A stretch of 64,000 bases of DNA, taken from contig JASSUI010000001.1 in assembly GCA_031963415.1 (NCBI GenBank), positions 1 to 64,000 of the forward strand, in the 5' to 3' direction. Shown here piece by piece: positions 45,636 to 54,057 of the stretch. The position numbers and the translations under genes were made by a program. The number at the start of each line of letters is the position of its first letter. Position 1 is the first letter of the stretch. Under the pieces are notes generated by a model. That model worked only from the letters and a program-made list of their open reading frames with translations. It made no database searches and was not told the origin of the DNA. The DNA is from JASSUD01 sp031963415. GTDB lineage: Bacteria > Pseudomonadota > Gammaproteobacteria > Burkholderiales > Burkholderiaceae.

Positions 45636-46718
45636 CTAACGCCCTAAGCTAGTGTTCACATCACCGCACTGCCCTCGATGACGTAACACATGATCAATTA
45701 GCACAAGCGCGAGCATAGCTTCAGCAATTGGGGTCGCGCGTATTCCAACGCACGGGTCATGCCTTCCTAACGTTTTGATTAACGCTGGCTCACCCGCTTT
45801 GTTAATGGAGCGACGTTCAGTACGAATACTTGAAGTTGGTTTGAGCGCGAGCGACACGACAATATTTTGTCCACTCGAAATGCCGCCTAGCACCCCACCT
45901 GCGTGGTTACTTAAAAAGCCATTCGGTGTTAATTCATCGCCATGCTGAGAACCTTTCTGTCTGATGCTCTCAAAACCTGCACCGATTTCTACACCCTTAA
46001 CTGCATTAATGCCCATCATCACGTAGGCGATTTCAGCATCTAATTTATCGAACACAGGCTCACCTAAACCAACCGGCACACCACGCGCTACCACTGTAAT
46101 ACGCGCGCCAATGGAGTCACCCTCGCGGCGCAGTGCATCCATATAAGCTTCAAGTTGCGGGACAATTTCTGCGTTTGGCGCAAAAAATGGATTCTCTGAG
46201 GTGAATGACCAATCTACAAAAGGTATTTCAATGTCGCCAAGCGCTGCCATATACCCACGTATTTGCATCCCCAGATGCTCACGTAACCATTTTTTAGCCA
46301 CCGCTCCTGCTGCGACTACTGGTGCAGTTAAACGGGCTGACGAACGCCCTCCACCGCGATAATCACGGATGCCGTATTTGTGCCAATAGGTATAGTCAGC
46401 GTGGCCTGGTCGAAAAGTATCAACAATCTCTGAGTAATCTTTACTGCGCTGGTCAGTGTTGCGGATAAGAAGGCCAATTGGTGCGCCTGTCGTAGTGTCT
46501 TCAAAAACACCAGAGAGAATTTCGACTTGATCTGCTTCGTTACGCTGAGTCACATGCCTTGATGTGCCTGGTTTACGGCGATCCAAATCACCCTGAATAT
46601 CATCCGCTGACAACTTCAAACCAGGAGGGCAACCGTCAATTACACAGCCAATTGCAGGCCCGTGCGATTCACCAAAAGTTGTAACCGTAAAAAGCGTACC
46701 AAGTGTATTGCCAGCCAT
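45636..46718 (-). CDS. aroC: Chorismate synthase
   Basis: The last enzyme of the shikimate pathway; it converts 5-enolpyruvylshikimate 3-phosphate to chorismate using reduced FMN. The 360-residue product shows the family signatures GNTLGTLFTVTTFGESHGPA, GCVIDGCPPG, RKPGTSRHVTQRNEADQV, YRGGGRSSARLTAPVVAAGA, and a C-terminal GRHDPCVGIRATPIAEAM. It starts at ATG 46716-46718 on the minus strand. It is followed by the palindrome at 45524-45582. Upstream, 168 bp separate it from the CBS-domain gene on the same strand. Confidence 0.98.
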   Translation of the reverse strand: MAGNTLGTLFTVTTFGESHGPAIGCVIDGCPPGLKLSADDIQGDLDRRKPGTSRHVTQRNEADQVEILSGVFEDTTTGAPIGLLIRNTDQRSKDYSEIVDTFRPGHADYTYWHKYGIRDYRGGGRSSARLTAPVVAAGAVAKKWLREHLGMQIRGYMAALGDIEIPFVDWSFTSENPFFAPNAEIVPQLEAYMDALRREGDSIGARITVVARGVPVGLGEPVFDKLDAEIAYVMMGINAVKGVEIGAGFESIRQKGSQHGDELTPNGFLSNHAGGVLGGISSGQNIVVSLALKPTSSIRTERRSINKAGEPALIKTLGRHDPCVGIRATPIAEAMLALVLIDHVLRHRGQCGDVNTSLGR

Positions 46719-46886
46719 ATCAGCCCTTGCTAAAAATCAGAATCGCTATTATGCCAGGCGAGATGGGGATGAACGTCTTTAGACTTTCGCTGGTGCCTTT
46801 AGTGACATTAGAGCCGCCCGGTACGGCTTGCGCAAAGCTACCGCGAAAGCCCTAAACAGGTACTAAATAAGGTAGTAGTTTAGATT

Positions 46887-47348
46887 TTAAGAAGCTGCAG
46901 CCGATTCATCTTCCCTCTCAGGCCAATCTCGAATATAGGCTTTTAGCAATCGATTTTCGAAGTCTTGTCCTTCAACGACAGCTTTTGCTACGTCATAGAA
47001 AGAAACTACGCCCATCAATATACCTTTATCCAAAACAGGCAAATAACGAACATGCTGCTCTAGCATCATACGGCGTACTTCGTCGATTTCAGTCTCGGGC
47101 GTGCACGTGAGTGGACGATCATCCATCACGCTACGCACCTTGATAGTGCCAATTGCTCCACCATTTTCATGCAACTTTTTAATAATTTCACGGAAGGTCA
47201 CGATACCGACAAGCTGCCCTTTTTCCATCACTACCAGCGAGCCAATATCATGCGCTGCCATGCTATCAATGGCCTCAAGCAAACGCATATCGGCCGTTAC
47301 AGTGAAAAGTGCATTACCTTTGATCTTTAAAATATTACTGACGCGCAT
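46887..47348 (-). CDS. Two-CBS-domain protein
   Basis: A 153-residue protein consisting of a CBS pair (about residues 8-63 and 73-130), a module that usually binds adenine nucleotides. Typical segments are LEAIDSMAAHDIGSLVVME, QLVGIVTFREIIKKLHE and RYLPVLDKGILMGVVSFYDV. It has no further catalytic or membrane domain, so it is probably a stand-alone energy or stress sensor. It starts at ATG 47346-47348. It is flanked by same-strand genes (YihY upstream, aroC downstream) with gaps too long to claim an operon. A specific function is not known. Confidence 0.85.
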   Translation of the reverse strand: MRVSNILKIKGNALFTVTADMRLLEAIDSMAAHDIGSLVVMEKGQLVGIVTFREIIKKLHENGGAIGTIKVRSVMDDRPLTCTPETEIDEVRRMMLEQHVRYLPVLDKGILMGVVSFYDVAKAVVEGQDFENRLLKAYIRDWPEREDESAAAS

Positions 47349-47560
47349 TGCCCGTCTCCCTCTACCCTATTTCAGTTTTATTCAAAATGCGTTGATAAGT
47401 GGAAATGTTATACCCGCAAATTTATGTCCCCGTATTGTGCACTTCTCTTCAATTAATTAACAAATTTCAAACGAATTAATGAATAAATTTTGATAGGCTC
47501 GCGCGCTATTTATTCAGAATTTTCTAAACCTAATTCTTCAGTTAGCGTCTCTGTTAACGC

Positions 47561-48898
47561 TTAAATTATTTCTTCAGCTGTTTCCTTAATTAACTCAGCA
47601 AGCGTTAAATTCATCTTATTATTTTTTAGTGCGATACTCAATTTTTGAATATCTAGAGGTAAAACTGTTTGCTTAAGTTGAGCAATAAATTTAGTGCAAT
47701 CCATTACAAATAAATCAAAAAGTGCTGATAAGGTAATTCGTTGAAGAGGGGTGATTAATCCCCATTTTTCCGATCTTCCTTCTTGCTGTAATTTGGCAAT
47801 CCAATGTCTCTCTTCAAGCCTAACTAGCAGCCGCTTCATCGTTTCAATATCACATTGCACAATGCTTGCCAGCTCAGTTGTGGTGCAACCTACTACGTTC
47901 TTTTCTTGTGCTTTTTCAAGGATGACTAGCAATTCAAGCGCGTCCAATAAATCGCTACCCACAAAACGTGGGCGCTGTAATTCACCTATGCGCATCGCTG
48001 GCAAGGTTGAGGTAAGCACCGCTCCTCCCAAAATAATGAGCCAACTTAAATAAACCCACAATAAAAAAATCGGCACTGCCGCAAATGCTCCATATACGGC
48101 CGTATATGTTGGAAATTGACGGATGTATAAACCGAAACCCCGTTTTGCTGCTTCAAATGCAATTGAAGCTACAACGCCGCCAATCAACGCATCACACCAT
48201 CTGACACGGCAGTTTGGCAAATAAACATACAGCGCTGTCAAAGCCAATATCGAAAGCGCCAATGTTGCGCTACTTAAAAGCCAACGCGCAATCAATGCAT
48301 CGCTATGCGTTGCCCACAAAGGTTGGCTTGCCAAATAAGATGAAATTGAAAAACTCGCGCCTAACAAAATTGGGCCAAGCGTAATACTCGCCCAATATAC
48401 CAACACACGTTGTGCAATCGGCCTAGGTTTATGAATACGCCAAATCAAATTGAGTTCGGCTTCCACGGTCATCAGTGTGATGATCGATGTCACAACTAAC
48501 GCGAGTGAGCCTATCGTCGTCAGGCTTTTCGCATTTGCTGAAAATTGATTGAGATATTCAAAAATTTGGTTGCTGATCTGCGCTGGCATTAAATGCTCAG
48601 CAAAATAATTTTGTAGCTCAAGTTGTAACGAAGCGAATAGAGGAAATGCCGTAAAAATAGCAAAGCCTACAGTGAGTAATGGAACTAACGATAACACCGT
48701 CGTAAAGGTTAAACTGCCAGCAACTTGCGCGAGACGATTCTCGCTACTGCGCTTTGCAATAAGATAAATAAATCGTTTAATTAGGCCAGCGGAATCTTTA
48801 CCGAATCCATTGGAAACTGTTATGAATAGGCGCTTAAGCTTATGTGCAAATTTGCACCAAGCCGCCTGACACCCGTGATTTTTATTTTCTATTCTCAC
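47561..48898 (-). CDS. YihY/BrkB-family inner-membrane protein
   Basis: A 445-residue protein of the YihY family (formerly called ribonuclease BN), of unknown molecular function. About six membrane helices span residues 60-310, starting with the family block RLAQVAGSLTFTTVLSLVPL and including SLTTIGSLALVVTSIITLM, FGLYIRQFPTYTAVYGAFAA and FLLWVYLSWLIILGGAVL. A cytosolic C-terminal region (about 320-445) has a winged-helix-like part (CTTTELASIVQCDIETMKRL). The only available start is GTG 48896-48898, just 11 bp from the divergent wrbA ATG, so the N-terminal 40 residues, which are not conserved in relatives as I recall them, may be partly wrong. Confidence 0.85.
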   Translation of the reverse strand: MRIENKNHGCQAAWCKFAHKLKRLFITVSNGFGKDSAGLIKRFIYLIAKRSSENRLAQVAGSLTFTTVLSLVPLLTVGFAIFTAFPLFASLQLELQNYFAEHLMPAQISNQIFEYLNQFSANAKSLTTIGSLALVVTSIITLMTVEAELNLIWRIHKPRPIAQRVLVYWASITLGPILLGASFSISSYLASQPLWATHSDALIARWLLSSATLALSILALTALYVYLPNCRVRWCDALIGGVVASIAFEAAKRGFGLYIRQFPTYTAVYGAFAAVPIFLLWVYLSWLIILGGAVLTSTLPAMRIGELQRPRFVGSDLLDALELLVILEKAQEKNVVGCTTTELASIVQCDIETMKRLLVRLEERHWIAKLQQEGRSEKWGLITPLQRITLSALFDLFVMDCTKFIAQLKQTVLPLDIQKLSIALKNNKMNLTLAELIKETAEEII

Positions 48899-48909
48899 TT
48901 ATAACCTTT

Positions 48910-49533
48910 ATGAAAGATATCCTCGTTCTATATTACAGCCGACACGGCACCACGCGGGAATTAGCCCTTTGCATCGCACAAGGTATCGATAGCGTACCTG
49001 GTGCGCAAGCGCGCATCCGCACCGTCCCTTCAGTTTCACCCGTCTGCGAAGCAACACAACCAGACATCCCCGCTGACGGCCCGCCTTATGTAGAAGCACG
49101 TGACCTCGAAGAGTGCGCAGCGCTAGCACTTGGCTCGCCCACACGCTTTGGCAACATGGCTGCTCCGCTTAAATATTTTATCGATACAACTGCACCACAG
49201 TGGGCCTCAGGCGCTTTGGTTGGCAAACCAGCGTGCGTTTTTACTTCAACTAGCTCCTTGCATGGTGGACAAGAAAGTACGCTGTTATCGATGATGTTGC
49301 CACTATTACATCAAGGCATGCTCATCGTTGGCATTCCCTACACCGAAAGTGCGCTGAGTAGCACCCGCACAGGAGGCTCTCCTTACGGCGCCACTCACTT
49401 CGCGCCGATGAATGAGAGTGATAGCAGCAATATGATGGAACCACCCACTTTGAGTAAAGAAGAAAAGGCACTCACCATCGCGCTAGGTAAGCGCCTTGCA
49501 AACATCACCGTTGCTTTACCGCGTCCTATCTAA
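48910..49533 (+). CDS. wrbA: NAD(P)H:quinone oxidoreductase WrbA
   Basis: A flavodoxin-like FMN enzyme that reduces quinones by two electrons, protecting against redox cycling. From ATG 48910 (MKDILVLYYSRHGTTRELA) it is 207 aa. The FMN phosphate loop SRHGTTREL, the isoalloxazine loop GSPTRFGNMAAPLKYFID and the later STSSLHGGQESTLLSMM are WrbA signatures. The frame is open further upstream, but those residues are outside the family. It is divergent from YihY with almost no gap, so its promoter must overlap the YihY reading frame. Confidence 0.93.
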   Translation: MKDILVLYYSRHGTTRELALCIAQGIDSVPGAQARIRTVPSVSPVCEATQPDIPADGPPYVEARDLEECAALALGSPTRFGNMAAPLKYFIDTTAPQWASGALVGKPACVFTSTSSLHGGQESTLLSMMLPLLHQGMLIVGIPYTESALSSTRTGGSPYGATHFAPMNESDSSNMMEPPTLSKEEKALTIALGKRLANITVALPRPI

Positions 49534-49820
49534 ATACCGAGGTTATTTATTCCCCAAAAGATTTCATTGCAAACTTGAGAGCAGCACTGGATAAAGCGCG
49601 CGAGCGGCAAAATAATTAACTTTGCGCTGGCGATAGGTTTTCGCCACTCTAAGGTGCTGCGTCTAAGTTGAGGACGAATCAATTTACTTAGCAGCAATTC
49701 ATATAGGCAAAACCAAAGCGGAACGCACTATAGAGACGCTATTAAATAAATTGCGATCGGAATTAACTTATAATAGCGAGCACAGATATCCTCTATGCTC
49801 TTATTTACATTTTCTTTCGC

Positions 49821-50279
49821 CTACCAAGACCATTGCTTCTTTAATCCTGATGTCATTCCTCTGTCCACTTGGACGGTTCTAAAAGCCTCGATAATTTTTT
49901 TACTTTGACTAGTGCTCAGCTTAATCGGTTGTCCATGCCCCGTCGTTGTATAAAAGTAAAGTTGATTGTCATGAATATAAAGAGGGGGGATATGTTCTAC
50001 GTAGCGTGGGAGTAACACAGAAGTATAGAGTGCTTTTATCTGGTGTTGATTCATACTCAGAAGCAAAGTAAAAACCTGATTAATATTAGATCCTAACACC
50101 CTGAACGCCTCAGAACTGACATCGCTATCATCATCCTTTAAAGCCGAGACCAAGGCCAATATCGCGTCAGCAGATAGTGCTCGCTGAGTGCCTAACGCAC
50201 CCGCAGCTGCAGCCCTGACATTACTATCCTCATCCTTTAAAGCTGAAACTAAGGCCAATAAAGTGTTGTACCAGCACAT
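49821..50279 (-). CDS. HEAT-repeat and C-terminal cap fragment of NACHT copy 1 (frameshifted)
   Basis: A 152-residue frame that continues the NACHT protein upstream in a different reading frame. It holds two HEAT-like repeats (LLALVSALKDEDSNVRAAAA and AILALVSALKDDDSDVSSEA), then the C-terminal cap found in all three paralogues (LLSMNQHQIKALYTS ... YIHDNQLYFYTTTG). In the intact copy 2 these segments are in one protein with NACHT. Here a deletion of about 30 residues and a frame change near 50255-50275 separate them. The first ATG (50277-50279) lacks a ribosome-binding site, so it is probably a remnant rather than an expressed gene. Confidence 0.6.
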   Translation of the reverse strand: MCWYNTLLALVSALKDEDSNVRAAAAGALGTQRALSADAILALVSALKDDDSDVSSEAFRVLGSNINQVFTLLLSMNQHQIKALYTSVLLPRYVEHIPPLYIHDNQLYFYTTTGHGQPIKLSTSQSKKIIEAFRTVQVDRGMTSGLKKQWSW

Positions 50280-53214
50280 GCTCCGGAAAAATCCGTTGAC
50301 GGCCTAAGTAACTGTAAGAGCCGCCTCCTTCTTTTATCTCGACATCTAGCCACTGTCTGAGCTCGCTTTCCAATTTATTGATTGTGGTGGTTAAACTTAA
50401 TTGATAACGCGCCTCGTTTAAACATCCCATCATCAATTGCTGATGGCATAGCCCAATTAAGTCGCGTGGCTCCTGCTGAAGTAACTTAAAGAAACGCTCT
50501 AATGCCTCGCCTTCCAACAAGCCAGCCACTATCCACCAGAAAATCTCATAGCGTGGGTTGTATTTATGCGTGGCGATAAAAGATTCCAAATCCTCCAAAC
50601 TAGACTGGATACCTATGTCTGTTGCTTGCGCTCGCTTCGATCGCCGAATCGTGCTCGTTTGAGTTTGTAAATGCTGGACGAAAAATTTAGCCGCAAAAAA
50701 TTCCTGAAACGTCAAATGCATGAAGTGGTAGCTGCGGTGGCTTTCCTCGCCATCATCAGCATGCAGAAACGACAGTTTTTTTAGGTTAGCTTCCAATGAA
50801 ACCGGCAAATCCATGCCTTGCGTTTCAAACAGGCCTATCAGCGTACGCAGATCATAGTGGTCAAATTCAATTTGATTACGTTGTAGTCCTCTAAAAGCTA
50901 AGGCACTCAAAAAATCATGCTCAACTTGTACCAGTCTCTCAATACGAGACGAACTTTCAAGCATATTGACATAATTCTCAGTTAACAGCTCGCCTCCTTT
51001 ACGCTTATCTAAGCGCAACATATCCTTACGCCATAATTTATTCATCATCGCTTGATATAACGCACTCACCGTTATCGCGCCTGATGTTTCTTTCTGCATA
51101 CGTTTAATTTCATCCCAACTGTAGCAAAGCGCATCGAGTTGGATCGGCACGTTGATCAATTCATGGATAAAGGCATTGTCTTTAATGAAGTGCTTTATCT
51201 CCTCGGCATCTGCCGCTAACACAATACCTGGATTGTCAAGATAAGCTCTCACGTTCTCTGGACTAAAGCCAACCGTCTCCAACTCCAAATCCATCGGATC
51301 GGCTTGCCTCAGATCAACATATGGTCGGGATGTAACCAGTACTGCCGGCTGATTCAGTAGCTGCGTAAGAAAACCAGACATCGGATCATGCTCGCCCCAT
51401 TCCTGCGCAATTTCATCCCAGCCATCGAGCACAAACAGTGTTTTATCTTTCGCTACTCCGTTAATCTGCACGGCGAGCGTCTTTGCTAAAGCATGACCTT
51501 TGGGATGACTCTGGAAATAGATCTCATGAAACAGCGTCAAGAGATCACAATTTGATTTACCTTTCAACGTACGCAGCGGGATCCACAGCACGTAGTCAAA
51601 GCGATCTCGCCATTGTCCTTTCTGCGTGTATTCGTAAACGATCTTTTTGGATAAAGTTGTTTTACCTACGCCCGCTCGACCCCGAATCAAGATCCGCTTC
51701 GGGGATCCTGCCTTGCTTTTGTTCGACGTCACAGCCTTATCTTTGTTTAAATCTCTCGCCTCAAAGAGCTTTTCTAACGGCACTAATTTCTGTGGATTAG
51801 AATGGATCGCTTCGGCACTCGGTAAGCGATAAAAATAATTTTGCGCTGCCTCTTCCTTAGATCTCTTCGGTTCTTCTTCCTTAGGCTTCGTCACTTCTCC
51901 CCTCTGAAGTCGCTTTCCCCCTTCCTCTTTAAGCCTTTTTTCCTCTTCCTCTCGAGCCTTCTCTCTTTCGTCTTCCACAATGGCCAGATTAATATAACAA
52001 TGTTCCATTGGCAGAGGTGGGCCAGATAGACGTTGGATAGCCAAGCGCTTAGTAGAATACGAAGCCTCTAAAATAGAGCGGAGTTGATCTGGCGATATCA
52101 GCGATGCACCGTTGATTTGTTTAATTTCCGTCAATATGCCCTCATAGGCTTTCTGAATGTTCAGTTCCCGTAGATCAGACGCACCATCTTTTTTCAATGC
52201 TTCAAGCACAGTCACGCAAGTTTGGTTCAAAAACAATAAAAATGCTTCCGCTGTCAACGTATACAAATGATCTTCTCGCAGCTTCTGTAAGCAGGTCTGA
52301 TAAATTTTTTCTTCTACCAGTGCGATGTAATGCTCTTGTTTCACGAATAACCGTTTTAAGAGCTTAAAGAAGCCAACATGCAAACCCTCATCTTGAAACG
52401 TCTGTTTCTCCTTCCATATGCCTGGCTTACGCCAGGCGGTATCCTCAATACGAATCACGGTTGAGCCCGTAATAAATTGCGGCAAACATTGTTGAGCGTT
52501 ACCGTTAAGCAGAAGCGGGATAACACCATGCTTGTCCCTTTGGTGCTCATAACGGATTTGCAAAAACGCTAACTCCGTTAACACATGGTGAAATTCTTTT
52601 TCGTTTAAATTCGCGTTCACCACCTGGCGTATAGCAATTTCAACCTGAAAAAAATCATCCGTGCGTTCAACGGCTTGCTGATAGGCGCGTTGAATCGCTT
52701 CATGAAAACCCTGATAAAACTCAGAGGCCATATAACGGCCCAACAGTTCTGAACCACACAGCACAATACGATCGACTGTGCCTGCATGATTGGGTAATAA
52801 GCAAAGTTGGCTAGATAGGATATCGTCTGCTTTAGCCGTATCTTCCGGGGTGGCCGGAAGTGGTAAAGCCTGGCGACCGCTGGCTGAGCGGTCAGAATAT
52901 AAATTGGCGCGTAGATTCGATAACCATTGGATCACGCATTGCGAGGCTTCTGCATCGGCTTTGCCCAGTGGATTATTATGCGCATAGACTAAAAACAAGC
53001 TCGTCGAGCTTTGACACAGATCCAAATCCTGAAACTGTTTCAAGATGGTTTCAAAGACCTGCGCCACCCACTGATGTTTTTGCGATAGGCAGGGTTCTGG
53101 TTCTTTAGGTGATGGCGTGAGAGAGACTTTCGCAGGGAAAAAATCAGTAGATTGAGCCAGACCAATGGCGCTATCTACAGAAGGTAACGAAGCAGGAGTT
53201 GATGTGGCAGACAT
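50230..53214 (-). CDS. NACHT-domain STAND protein, copy 1 (truncated at both ends)
   Basis: A 994-residue cytosolic STAND NTPase. From the N-terminus: a TIR/SEFIR-like domain (about residues 68-260; SLFLVYAHNN, ANLYSDRS, DRIVLCGSELLGRYMAS, HGVIPLLLNG), a helical region, a Lys/Glu-rich coiled linker (about 405-450), the NACHT domain with Walker A GRAGVGKTTLSKK (about 500-512) and Walker B LFVLDGWDEIAQ (about 590), and the NLR-like block YHFMHLTFQEFFAAKFF (about 835-850). Compared with copy 2 it lacks the N-terminal TPR-like part, which is cut off by a TGA (53227-53229), and the HEAT array, which is lost by frameshift. Reinitiation at ATG 53214 is possible. NACHT proteins oligomerise on sensing a trigger; the trigger here is unknown. 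Confidence 0.85.
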   Translation of the reverse strand: MSATSTPASLPSVDSAIGLAQSTDFFPAKVSLTPSPKEPEPCLSQKHQWVAQVFETILKQFQDLDLCQSSTSLFLVYAHNNPLGKADAEASQCVIQWLSNLRANLYSDRSASGRQALPLPATPEDTAKADDILSSQLCLLPNHAGTVDRIVLCGSELLGRYMASEFYQGFHEAIQRAYQQAVERTDDFFQVEIAIRQVVNANLNEKEFHHVLTELAFLQIRYEHQRDKHGVIPLLLNGNAQQCLPQFITGSTVIRIEDTAWRKPGIWKEKQTFQDEGLHVGFFKLLKRLFVKQEHYIALVEEKIYQTCLQKLREDHLYTLTAEAFLLFLNQTCVTVLEALKKDGASDLRELNIQKAYEGILTEIKQINGASLISPDQLRSILEASYSTKRLAIQRLSGPPLPMEHCYINLAIVEDEREKAREEEEKRLKEEGGKRLQRGEVTKPKEEEPKRSKEEAAQNYFYRLPSAEAIHSNPQKLVPLEKLFEARDLNKDKAVTSNKSKAGSPKRILIRGRAGVGKTTLSKKIVYEYTQKGQWRDRFDYVLWIPLRTLKGKSNCDLLTLFHEIYFQSHPKGHALAKTLAVQINGVAKDKTLFVLDGWDEIAQEWGEHDPMSGFLTQLLNQPAVLVTSRPYVDLRQADPMDLELETVGFSPENVRAYLDNPGIVLAADAEEIKHFIKDNAFIHELINVPIQLDALCYSWDEIKRMQKETSGAITVSALYQAMMNKLWRKDMLRLDKRKGGELLTENYVNMLESSSRIERLVQVEHDFLSALAFRGLQRNQIEFDHYDLRTLIGLFETQGMDLPVSLEANLKKLSFLHADDGEESHRSYHFMHLTFQEFFAAKFFVQHLQTQTSTIRRSKRAQATDIGIQSSLEDLESFIATHKYNPRYEIFWWIVAGLLEGEALERFFKLLQQEPRDLIGLCHQQLMMGCLNEARYQLSLTTTINKLESELRQWLDVEIKEGGGSYSYLGRQRIFPEHVLVQHFIGLSFSFKG

Positions 53215-53226
53215 GCCCTCATCGCC

Positions 53227-53577
53227 TCATTTTTTCGCCTTTTCATAACTCTTCTGTGCCTTGTCGTGCTCTCCCAAACTTTCCAATACTTCGGCACGTT
53301 CAACATAAACCTCTGCGATACGCTGACGCAAAGACTCATCCTTCAGAGTTTGAGGAATTTGCGCCTGACTAAAGGCGCTTTTTAACTCCGACAAAGGTAT
53401 AACTTTTTGACGCGCCTTTTCAGCATGTTTAAAAATAACTTTGGCTTGGTCATATGAGAGTAAGGCCATCTCAAAATGCTGCTCCGTTTTATAGAAACGA
53501 GCCTCTTCTAAATGGCTTTGTGCTCGCATTTGCAGCTGTTTGTTAATTAAATTTTGGGAGAGAGAGCTAGTCAACAT
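53227..53577 (-). CDS. TPR-like N-terminal fragment of NACHT copy 1
   Basis: A 116-residue helical protein, nearly identical to residues 1-116 of the intact paralogue (QNLINKQLQMRAQSHLEEAR against QNLISKQLQMQAQGFLDQAR; ERAEVLESLGEHDKAQKSYE against ERAEVLKSLGEYEKAQKSYE). Two TPR-like helix pairs are visible (ARFYKTEQHFEMALLSYDQA and the one above). It ends at a TGA where copy 2 has TGG (Trp), and the NACHT ORF resumes in the same frame 12 bases later. It is therefore the detached start of a single ancestral gene, or a separately translated adaptor coupled to it. Confidence 0.65.
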   Translation of the reverse strand: MLTSSLSQNLINKQLQMRAQSHLEEARFYKTEQHFEMALLSYDQAKVIFKHAEKARQKVIPLSELKSAFSQAQIPQTLKDESLRQRIAEVYVERAEVLESLGEHDKAQKSYEKAKK

Positions 53578-54057
53578 ATTGTTTTTTTAGCCTAATGTTT
53601 GAATTGTCTGATGAATATTGATAATGCCGGCAAGCCTATCTATCAAAGAGAAAAGCCAACGCGTGAGAAGGGGAATCACTGAATCGCTATTTTAGTGGTT
53701 TAGTTTTTTGCAGTGCTGTGTTTTTAACCTTGGATAACTGTTTTGATTGTCCAGCCACTATACAGATAACCATGTAATAGCTAAGCTGCATTTCAACCAG
53801 AAGTTGTAGACCTCTCCACATGAAGAGACTCTCTGGAGGCCAGGTCTGTTGAAAGCACGAGATACTCTCCAAATTATGCGATCGCTGCCAAAATGACTAA
53901 ATGGTGGAGCGGATCCATTTCATATGCGCTTATGCTTAACCAGCTGATCGAGTAAGTGAATTCCGGCGGGAGTAAGCGAGAGTGTAGCTGCCATATTTGG
54001 CATCGTCCGGTTAATGATCGTTAATCAGGGAGCTAAATGATTAGCTAAGGGAATGTT
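53578..54057. other. Intergenic region between NACHT copies 1 and 2
   Basis: About 480 bp. The first 110 bases upstream of copy 1 resemble the region upstream of copy 2. The remainder has only a short minus-strand frame (53687-53872, 61 codons) with no recognisable features, so nothing further is annotated. Confidence 0.5.
53641..53684 (-). promoter_or_regulatory. Conserved upstream block of NACHT copy 1
   Basis: About 44 bases (TATCAAAGAG ... GTGAGAAGG ... CTGAAT on the plus strand), 64 bases upstream of the copy 1 start, recur at 59322-59366 upstream of copy 2 with most positions matching. Conservation of a non-coding block between diverged paralogues suggests a promoter or regulator site, or simply shared ancestry. 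Confidence 0.45.

Noticed and set aside
50230..50279. Programmed ribosomal frameshift between the NACHT and HEAT frames of copy 1
   Set aside because: No slippery heptamer or downstream structure is evident, and about 30 residues of linker present in copy 2 are missing, which points to a deletion.
53227..53229. UGA read as Trp (alternative genetic code)
   Set aside because: Many intact genes in the window end in TGA (for example zipA and dppD), and Trp is TGG elsewhere, so a nonsense mutation or reinitiation is more likely.
53687..53872. A 61-codon minus-strand ORF between NACHT copies 1 and 2
   Set aside because: Only a hydrophobic stretch is visible, with no start signal, no family and no paralogue upstream of copy 2.
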